From positions 1 through 20,609 of IMG/VR virus record IMGVR_UViG_3300035698_002781: 20,609 nucleotides of DNA. One strand, given 5' to 3'. Below the pieces are notes generated by a model, which had not been told where the DNA came from, ran no database searches, and saw only the letters and a list, made by a program, of their open reading frames with translations. The translations under genes and the position numbers were made by a program. The first letter of the stretch is position 1, and each line of letters starts with the position of its first letter. Shown one piece after another: positions 1 to 4,836 of the stretch. The DNA is from a virus.

Positions 1-42
1 ATGGCCTTGATTAGATCAATTGCTCGTCCAACAACATTTTAA
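1..42 (+). CDS. 3' end of an upstream gene (partial)
   Basis: An open frame runs from the first base of the window to a TAA at 40-42, and the DUF2815 gene follows 25 bases later on the same strand. The 13 visible residues end in RPTTF. They are too few to identify a family. In many phages the gene next to a DUF2815 single-strand binding protein encodes a DUF2800-type nuclease, but nothing here shows that. The other two forward frames also close quickly, so this assignment rests on position and frame only. Confidence 0.3.
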   Translation: MALIRSIARPTTF

Positions 43-67
43 TGATTAAAAGAAAGAGACTGAAGAA

Positions 68-688
68 ATGACTACTGATATGAAGAAATGCCACGTTGCC
101 AAATCAGGTAACATTATCCTACCAATGGGCCGTTTATCTTATGCCCAATACTTGCTCGAACCGCAGGAAAATCAAAACGGTAAACTCAAATATAATATGA
201 GTCTCGTTGTGCCAGACGGTGCTGATTGGAATGAATTGATAAATAAAATGGGCGGCATCGCATTGGAAAACTGCGATGGTGACAAAGCACACGCTAAAGA
301 ACTTGTGATGAGACGGTTCCTTGACCCGAATAAATTACCTGGTGGCGGTAAACCAATGGGTGACGAGTTTAAGGGTTGGACACTAATTCGTGGATCATCC
401 GATTACAAACCCAAGTTTGCATATCCAAACGGTCAAGCAATCCCAGATGAAGAAGTTAAGAACGAACTTTATTCAGGCCGTTGGGCACGTGCAACAGTGA
501 ACCCTTATTGGTCTCCGAACAAAAAGAACCCTGGCGTATTCTTGGGTCTTCAAAACGTTCAACTGTTGGATCATGCTGACAACCTTGGTGTATCAATCCC
601 GAATGCAGATGATGAGTTCGAAGATACAACCGGTGGTGCAGCGACACCAGCGGCATCTGAGAGCGATGTTGATGCGATGTTTGGTTAA
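68..688 (+). CDS. ssDNA-binding protein, DUF2815 (Enc34-like)
   Basis: This 206-aa protein resembles the DUF2815 family, whose characterised member is the Enc34 phage single-stranded DNA-binding protein with an OB-like fold. Supporting features are an N-terminal segment reading GNIILPMGRLSYAQYL, a central block with DYKPKF and NELYSGRWARATVNPYW, and a disordered acidic, Ala/Thr-rich tail ending in DVDAMFG. That ending recalls the acidic-aromatic tips that SSBs use to recruit replication partners. It would coat single-stranded DNA for the polymerase encoded downstream. The ATG at 68 is preceded by a purine-rich AAAGAGA; an in-frame ATG at 80 is a weaker alternative. A strong intrinsic terminator follows the stop directly, so this product may be made in excess over the rest of the operon. 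The family call is from recognised sequence pattern. Confidence 0.88.
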   Translation: MTTDMKKCHVAKSGNIILPMGRLSYAQYLLEPQENQNGKLKYNMSLVVPDGADWNELINKMGGIALENCDGDKAHAKELVMRRFLDPNKLPGGGKPMGDEFKGWTLIRGSSDYKPKFAYPNGQAIPDEEVKNELYSGRWARATVNPYWSPNKKNPGVFLGLQNVQLLDHADNLGVSIPNADDEFEDTTGGAATPAASESDVDAMFG

Positions 689-695
689 ATCAATC

Positions 696-734
696 ACGGG
701 ACGGTTGTATAAATGACCGTCCCGTTTTTCTTTT
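696..734 (+). terminator. Intrinsic terminator after the SSB gene
   Basis: A perfect 10-bp stem pairs ACGGGACGGT (696-705) with ACCGTCCCGT (716-725) around a 10-base loop, and is followed by TTTTTCTTTT. This is a textbook rho-independent terminator on the + strand. It lies inside the replication operon, before four more genes, so it probably works as a partial terminator that lets some transcripts through. Confidence 0.9.
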
Positions 735-735
735 C

Positions 736-741
736 AAAGGG
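736..741 (+). promoter_or_regulatory. RBS setting the start of the 77-aa gene
   Basis: AAAGGG lies 10 bases before the ATG at 752. It supports starting the next gene there, rather than at an in-frame ATG at 713, which lies in the loop of the terminator hairpin. Confidence 0.7.
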
Positions 742-751
742 ACACCATAAA

Positions 752-985
752 ATGAATATTCCAATTTTAGGCCAGGTTGTTGAACAAGAACTCATCGTTA
801 CTTTTTCGAAAGAAACAGATGGTTCAGGTAATGTTAGTTTTGCATTTAAGCCTGACATTATACCAGGTAATCCAACATCACCTGAGCAACAGGCAGCATT
901 AAATGTTGCTCAATCAATAATTAATAATTTCGAACTCAACAGAGAAGGAGAGCAAAATGCCGAGACAAGCACAACAGACAATTGA
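752..985 (+). CDS. Small phage protein of unknown function (77 aa)
   Basis: I do not recognise a family. The frame is open from 713, but the first 13 codons would be read from the terminator hairpin, so the ATG at 752 with AAAGGG upstream is the better start. The 77-aa product starts MNIPILGQVVEQEL and has a hydrophilic, glycine-containing middle. A predicted helix (PEQQAALNVAQSIINNF) is followed by a polar tail rich in Glu, Asn and Thr. It has no cysteine, signal peptide or membrane segment. It overlaps the GapR-like gene by 29 bases, so the two are translationally linked. Lying between an SSB and a nucleoid protein suggests a role in DNA replication or its control, but that is inference from position alone. 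Confidence 0.75.
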   Translation: MNIPILGQVVEQELIVTFSKETDGSGNVSFAFKPDIIPGNPTSPEQQAALNVAQSIINNFELNREGEQNAETSTTDN

Positions 986-1247
986 TGCACTACCCATTGG
1001 TGGTAATGCCGGTAGCATGCTCCAAAGTTTTGTACAACGTATTGAACGCCTTGAAGAAGAAAAAGCCGCCATTGCCGATGATATCAAAGAAGTTTACGGC
1101 GAAGCCAAAGGCACCGGTTTTGATGTCAAAATTCTTCGTAAGGTCGTTGTTCGACGCAAGATGGGTAGTGAAACACGTCAAGAACAAGATTTAGTTATTG
1201 AGATATACGAAAAATCACTCAACAGCTTAACGGAGATGATGGAATGA
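957..1247 (+). CDS. GapR-like (DUF2312) DNA-binding protein
   Basis: This 96-aa protein matches the DUF2312/GapR family. The core at about residues 25-70 reads VQRIERLEEEKAAIADDIKEVYGEAKGTGFDVKILRK in overlapping pieces, the family's signature coiled-coil helix and following helix, and it ends in the basic VVVRRKMG. In Caulobacter, GapR is a nucleoid-associated protein that clamps overtwisted, AT-rich DNA ahead of moving polymerases and helps topoisomerases. A phage copy could manage supercoiling during phage replication or compete with the host protein. The start at 957 has AAGGAG seven to twelve bases upstream. The stop overlaps the next start as ATGA. The N-terminal 20 residues (with TIDALPIGGNAG) look like a non-conserved extension. 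The family points to an alphaproteobacterial host. Confidence 0.88.
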   Translation: MPRQAQQTIDALPIGGNAGSMLQSFVQRIERLEEEKAAIADDIKEVYGEAKGTGFDVKILRKVVVRRKMGSETRQEQDLVIEIYEKSLNSLTEMME

Positions 1248-1570
1248 CAATTCTATGCCCACACTGCCTAGACGGTAATTGTTATATTTGCCGAAAGATA
1301 CCAGCACGTCCATGGATACCAGATGAACTTGTGAAACTTGAGCCACACGACTTTGTGAACCGTCCGCCTCATTATAATGATCACCCAAGCGGGATTGAGT
1401 GTATTGAAATCACACGTCATGAAACGTTCAATATCGGCAATTCAATTAAGTATCTTTGGAAACGCGGTAAGAAGAACGACATTATTCAGGACATGGAAAA
1501 AGCAATTTGGTATATCAAAGACGAAATTAACAAAATTAAGAATGAAAGATTAGGTGATAAAAATGCGTGA
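1244..1570 (+). CDS. DUF3310 protein with Cys-rich N-terminus
   Basis: Residues 38-95 of this 108-aa protein match DUF3310, a small phage family: VNRPPHYNDHPSGIECIEI, then RHETFNIGNSIKYLWKRGKKN, then a helix with DMEKAIWYIKDEI. DUF3310 proteins are common in phage replication regions and are sometimes labelled nucleotide kinases, but their biochemical role is not settled. The first 16 residues add CPHC and CYIC (Cys 5, 8, 13, 16), a spacing that could hold a zinc ion and is not part of the core domain. The start is fused to the GapR-like stop (ATGA), and the end overlaps the polymerase start by 8 bases, placing it firmly in the replication operon. Confidence 0.85.
   Translation: MTILCPHCLDGNCYICRKIPARPWIPDELVKLEPHDFVNRPPHYNDHPSGIECIEITRHETFNIGNSIKYLWKRGKKNDIIQDMEKAIWYIKDEINKIKNERLGDKNA
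1552..1556 (+). promoter_or_regulatory. RBS setting the DNA polymerase start
   Basis: AGGTG lies six bases before the ATG at 1563. A GTG at 1554 is in the same frame but would fall inside this site, so the ATG at 1563 is preferred. Confidence 0.6.
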
Positions 1571-3533
1571 TATGATCCACGATATTGAGACGTATAAAAA
1601 CTTGTTTTCGATTGTTTTCTTAAATGTGAAAACGGGCCAACTCAAGATATTTGAAATGTCACCTTGGCGCAATGATTGGACCGAATTTAGAGCGTTTACC
1701 AAAACCTGTTCAAACGGGTTCGTTAGATGGGTTGGATTTAATAATTATTCTTTTGATTATCCGGTCATCCATTACATGCTTAAAAACTTCAGGGGTGAAC
1801 ACACTGGTGAGGAATTAGCATTAGCCGCACACAACAAAGGTACACAATTAATCTATGCGCCGAAAGAGGAAAAATTTGCACAAACAATATGGGACAATAA
1901 CCAAATAGTGCCGCAACTTGATTTATTTAAAATTCACCATTTTGATAATCTAGCACGATCAACATCACTTAAAGTTTTAGAATTCAACATGCGGTCTGAC
2001 ACCATTCAGGATTTACCGTTTGATCCATCTGTGCCGCTTACCTATGAACGATCAAGAATTATCATTAAATACAACATCCACGATGTGAGAGAGACTTTTA
2101 AATTCTACCTTGAGACATTGGATATGATCAAATTCCGTGAGGAATTAACTGAGAAATACGGCAAGAATTTCGTCAATCATAATGACACCAAGATTGGTAA
2201 AGATTTCTTCATTATGGAACTCGAAAAAGCGGGTATTAAATGTTACAAGTTTGACGATGATGGCCGGAAACCTGTACAGACGAAACGGCCCGTTATCCGT
2301 CTAAATGATGTGGTATTCAAATACCTCCATTTTGAGAGACCAGAATTCAACGCTATTTTAAAATGGATGCGGCGGCAGGAAATCACCGAGACGAAAGGTG
2401 TGTTTACAGAATTAGACGAGTGTCAAGAGTTTATTGATGCTAATTCCAATTTAAAAAAGAAAAAAGGTAAAATTAAGAACCTGAATTGCGTCATAGACGG
2501 CTTCCAATTCGATTTTGGTACCGGAGGTATCCACGGATCAATTGACCCAACAATACTGGTCGAGTGCGACAAATACGCAATACTTGATTATGATGTTACG
2601 TCTTATTACCCGACAATCGGTATCGTCAATGATATTTATCCGCAGCATCTCACCAAACAGTTCTGTTTAATTGGTGCAAAATTAAAGAAACAACGTACAT
2701 CATATGATAAGGGTACTGCTGAAAATGGAATGCTGAAACTAGCACTCAACGGTGGTATGTTCGGTGACACGAATAGTGAGTTTAGCCCATTCTTTGACCC
2801 GCAATACACGATGGCGGTCACGATCAATGGTCAACTGATGTTGTGCATGCTGGCTGAAAAATACATGGCGATTGAAGGTGTAAAAATTATCCAGATGAAT
2901 ACCGATGGTGTGACGATTAAATGCCCACGTGATAAAATTGACGACATTGAGCGCGTCAATAAAGAATGGGAAGAATTAACAAAACTCGATCTTGAACGGG
3001 CCGATTACAAACGCATGTTCATTCGTGATGTCAATAATTACATTGGTGAATATACGGATAGTAAATTGAAGCGTAAAGGCGCGTATGAGTACGAGATTGA
3101 TTGGCATCAGAACCACTCATCACTTGTCATACAAAAAGCCGTTAATGCTCATTTAGTTCATGGAACATCAGTTGAAGATTTCATTACGGGTCATGATGAT
3201 ATTCATGATTTCATGCTTAGGACCAAGGTGCCGCGGTCATCCAGATTAACGCATGGTGATGAGCAGGTGCAAAATGTCACCAGATATTTTATGAGCATGG
3301 ACGGTAAACCATTGGTGAAAATTATGCCACCAAATCCTAAGAAACCTGAGTTAGGTGAACGTCATTTTAAACAACATATTAAGAATTTAAAAACCAAGGA
3401 ACAATGGTGCACAACACCAATGAATGTAATGGATATCGACAATGTTAAAAACATCGATCATCAATGGTATATTGATGAGGCATATAAATTAATTGATCCA
3501 TTGAGTGAAGGTATGTTATCAGATATGATGTAA
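1563..3533 (+). CDS. Divergent family-B DNA polymerase with 3'-5' exonuclease
   Basis: This 656-aa protein copies phage DNA. The N-terminal part is a DnaQ-like proofreading exonuclease: Exo I HDIETY near residue 6, Exo II VGFNNYSFDYP near 58-68, and Exo III YNIHD near 175. The polymerase half has family-B-like motifs: motif A DYDVTSYYPTI (D342/D344), motif B KLALNGGMFGD (from K392), and motif C MNTDGV (D448). Motif C normally reads DTDS. Here the first Asp is Asn, but the second, metal-binding Asp is kept, so an active enzyme is expected. There is no obvious TPR1/TPR2 domain of the protein-primed group, so the priming mode is unknown. It closes the replication operon, overlapping DUF3310 by 8 bases, and runs convergent to the integrase. 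A highly derived family A member is less likely, because no O-helix motif is seen. Confidence 0.85.
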   Translation: MRDMIHDIETYKNLFSIVFLNVKTGQLKIFEMSPWRNDWTEFRAFTKTCSNGFVRWVGFNNYSFDYPVIHYMLKNFRGEHTGEELALAAHNKGTQLIYAPKEEKFAQTIWDNNQIVPQLDLFKIHHFDNLARSTSLKVLEFNMRSDTIQDLPFDPSVPLTYERSRIIIKYNIHDVRETFKFYLETLDMIKFREELTEKYGKNFVNHNDTKIGKDFFIMELEKAGIKCYKFDDDGRKPVQTKRPVIRLNDVVFKYLHFERPEFNAILKWMRRQEITETKGVFTELDECQEFIDANSNLKKKKGKIKNLNCVIDGFQFDFGTGGIHGSIDPTILVECDKYAILDYDVTSYYPTIGIVNDIYPQHLTKQFCLIGAKLKKQRTSYDKGTAENGMLKLALNGGMFGDTNSEFSPFFDPQYTMAVTINGQLMLCMLAEKYMAIEGVKIIQMNTDGVTIKCPRDKIDDIERVNKEWEELTKLDLERADYKRMFIRDVNNYIGEYTDSKLKRKGAYEYEIDWHQNHSSLVIQKAVNAHLVHGTSVEDFITGHDDIHDFMLRTKVPRSSRLTHGDEQVQNVTRYFMSMDGKPLVKIMPPNPKKPELGERHFKQHIKNLKTKEQWCTTPMNVMDIDNVKNIDHQWYIDEAYKLIDPLSEGMLSDMM

Positions 3534-3579
3534 TTGTTATAGAGGATTTGACCCCACAATGCCCTAGAGAGCTGGTGGT
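3534..3579. other. Convergent intergenic gap, possible attP region
   Basis: These 46 bases separate the polymerase stop from the integrase stop. No terminator hairpin with a U-tract was found. Apart from the int promoter region, this is the only non-coding DNA touching the integrase cassette, and temperate phages often keep attP beside int. It contains a GC-richer core (ACCCCACAATGCCCTAGAG). No tRNA-like end could be shown. The attP idea rests on position only. Confidence 0.2.
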
Positions 3580-4467
3580 TTAATCACAATTACTTAACAT
3601 TGATGATTTAGAAAGTTCATCTTCTAGTGAACTCATGCAAATATGCCCGTAAGTGGTCTGTACAGTCGTGGGTGCGTCACCAAGTAACTTTGCGACCGCA
3701 TATATCGAAACACCATCCTCAAGCAAGTGTGTGGCCCGTGTGTGACGTAAAATATGAGGGGTGATCTTACCAGCTGGACGACCATCAACCTCATCCACGT
3801 GTAGTAAATCAGCAGCAACACATGTTTTCTCAAAGTCGTAAAGTAGGTCACGGTTCGATCCCAATACAAAATTCGTTTGACGTGCGTCATAAAGATCGGT
3901 GAGAAGATCATATAATTCACCCATTGGTACGGTGGGTCGTTTCTTCTTTGTCTGTTTCTCACCTTGTTTTGACAAACTAATTGTCCGGCGTGAGAAATTG
4001 ATTTGACTCCATTCAAGTTCCTCAATAGCGCGTCTACGAGAACCCGTCCCGTAACAGATTTTAATGAAGTTTTGTATGTTCTTCGGAGCATGCTGTAGTA
4101 GCACCAACAATTCATCTTTTAACAACCATACGTCTCGTGTTGGTAAATTGGTCGGTATCTCAAACATTGGTATTTCAGCCTGTACGATGCGCCCCCATTT
4201 ACGGGCATGATTAACAGCGGCACGAAGTACCGTCAATTCTCTGGCAACCGTGCTTACGGCAACCCCCTCACTTAATCTGAAATACAGGTATTCACGGCAA
4301 GTCACAATATTGATGTCGCTTACCCTTTTTGCCGTAAAATACCGGCGCAATGCCTTAATCGCATATTTCGTGCGTTCCCAAGCTGATACATTGTGTTCAC
4401 GCGCATATTGCTGAAGGATCGTTATAACATCATTTGTTCGAGTAATTGTCTGTTTTTTTCGTGACAT
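3580..4467 (-). CDS. int: Tyrosine recombinase (phage integrase)
   Basis: This 295-aa protein is a tyrosine site-specific recombinase that would integrate and excise the phage genome. An N-terminal core-binding, SAM-like helical domain covers about residues 10-95 (with VARELTVLRAAVNHARKWG). The catalytic domain follows: Box I TGSRRRAIEEL with Arg144, a beta-hairpin Lys in KKKRPTVP (about 174-176), Box II HILRH (His238, Arg241), and the nucleophile Tyr273 in TTYGH. The second His/Trp position, usually LGH, is LGD here (Asp264). The ATG at 4467 has AAGGA six bases upstream and overlaps the excisionase gene by 46 bases in another frame, so the two are co-translated. It is shorter than lambda Int (356 aa), mainly because no separate arm-type DNA-binding domain is evident. 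It is the last gene of the leftward cassette. Confidence 0.93.
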   Translation of the reverse strand: MSRKKQTITRTNDVITILQQYAREHNVSAWERTKYAIKALRRYFTAKRVSDINIVTCREYLYFRLSEGVAVSTVARELTVLRAAVNHARKWGRIVQAEIPMFEIPTNLPTRDVWLLKDELLVLLQHAPKNIQNFIKICYGTGSRRRAIEELEWSQINFSRRTISLSKQGEKQTKKKRPTVPMGELYDLLTDLYDARQTNFVLGSNRDLLYDFEKTCVAADLLHVDEVDGRPAGKITPHILRHTRATHLLEDGVSIYAVAKLLGDAPTTVQTTYGHICMSSLEDELSKSSMLSNCD

Positions 4468-4607
4468 ATTTGTTCCTTTGAATAGCGTGAGTGTTTACCA
4501 GGTGTGCGCCTGTCAGGCATAAAACGGCCCGTAGACCGCCAGCGTTCAACTGTGCGAACGGTTACACCAAATTCACTGGCGACATCTTTCGTTGTGTACC
4601 AGTTCAT
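4422..4607 (-). CDS. xis: Excisionase-like MerR-type helix-turn-helix protein
   Basis: This 61-aa basic protein has the short winged helix of MerR/excisionase families: TTKDVASEFGVTVRTVERWR (residues 5-24) forms the helix-turn-helix, and GKHSRYSKEQI the wing. A protein of this size next to an integrase is typical of recombination directionality factors, which bend DNA at att sites and switch integrase from integration to excision. A small transcriptional regulator of the cassette is the alternative. The start overlaps the stop of the 50-aa upstream gene as ATGA, and the 3' end overlaps int by 46 bases, so all three genes are coupled. The symbol is by analogy. Confidence 0.8.
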   Translation of the reverse strand: MNWYTTKDVASEFGVTVRTVERWRSTGRFMPDRRTPGKHSRYSKEQICHEKNRQLLEQMML

Positions 4608-4756
4608 TTTTTTTCGATTACTGCGCCCTCGTGTTCCCTGATGATTTTTATGGCTTGCGCAGGTGTCACGGTTCTATCGAAGACATACTCAGTGTCTTCG
4701 AACTTCTTAGTGTCGGTGTTTAAAACACTAAATGTATATGTGGTTGATTGTCTCAT
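4604..4756 (-). CDS. Small protein opening the int cassette (50 aa)
   Basis: A 50-codon frame on the - strand begins with ATG at 4756 and stops with a TGA at 4604-4606 that overlaps the excisionase start (ATGA). Reading it by hand gives MRQSTTYTFSVLNTDTKKF, then EDTEYVFDRTVTPAQAIKII, then REHEGAVIEKK. The product is a mixed-charge soluble protein with a likely beta-strand first half and a helix around residues 31-42. AAGGA lies nine bases before the ATG, a convincing ribosome binding site, and the local promoter gives a leader of about 29 bases. I do not recognise a family. Being first in the xis-int operon, it may assist or regulate recombination, or simply set translation of xis by coupling. 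RBS, stop-start overlap and promoter together make a real gene likely. Confidence 0.75.
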   Translation of the reverse strand: MRQSTTYTFSVLNTDTKKFEDTEYVFDRTVTPAQAIKIIREHEGAVIEKK

Positions 4757-4763
4757 AATAAAA

Positions 4764-4792
4764 TATCCTTATTAATCAATTCAATAAGGATA
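4764..4792 (-). promoter_or_regulatory. Inverted repeat hiding the RBS of the int cassette
   Basis: TATCCTTATT (4764-4773) and AATAAGGATA (4783-4792) form a perfect 10-bp inverted repeat with a 9-base spacer. In leftward RNA the promoter-distal arm contains the AAGGA ribosome binding site of the 50-aa gene. The predicted start point of the local promoter (about 4785) lies inside the other arm. RNA started there lacks most of that arm and leaves the site open, while RNA reading in from the virion operon can fold and hide it. It could instead be a protein-binding dyad. Confidence 0.65.
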
Positions 4793-4820
4793 CAATACCC
4801 GACATGTGTTTAAATGTCAA
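4792..4820 (-). promoter_or_regulatory. Promoter of the int cassette, near sigma70 consensus
   Basis: Read on the - strand, a perfect TTGACA -35 box (4815-4820), a 17-base spacer and TATTGT as -10 box (4792-4797) form a strong sigma70-type promoter. It is the only promoter this close to consensus that I found in the window. The expected start is the A at about 4785, giving a 29-base leader before the ATG at 4756. Confidence 0.8.
4801..4818. promoter_or_regulatory. Dyad operator inside the int promoter
   Basis: GACAT (4801-4805) and ATGTC (4814-4818) form a perfect inverted repeat separated by 8 bases. It covers most of the -35 box and most of the spacer of the int promoter, where a bound dimer would block RNA polymerase. 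The ligand could be a phage repressor encoded elsewhere, the excisionase-like protein acting on its own promoter, or the 50-aa protein. Confidence 0.55.
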
Positions 4821-4836
4821 TGGGAATTTCCAACAT

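Noticed and set aside
7-22. TTGAT-TAG-ATCAA inverted repeat at the window start
   Set aside because: The arms are only 5 bp and lie inside a probable coding end; this is likely chance.
713-751. Upstream ATG at 713 for the 77-aa gene
   Set aside because: It sits in the loop of the terminator hairpin and the extra 13 codons come from the stem and T-tract. The ATG at 752 has a proper RBS.
3534-3600. tRNA-like sequence at the end of the polymerase gene
   Set aside because: A T-arm-like string was considered on both strands, but the stems do not pair and no cloverleaf forms.
3633-4115. 160-aa ORF within the integrase in another frame
   Set aside because: The integrase frame carries all catalytic motifs; this one has none and looks like a frame shadow.
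4491-4775. 94-aa forward ORF across the xis region
   Set aside because: It runs antisense to two coupled small genes with good start signals and has no recognisable domain.
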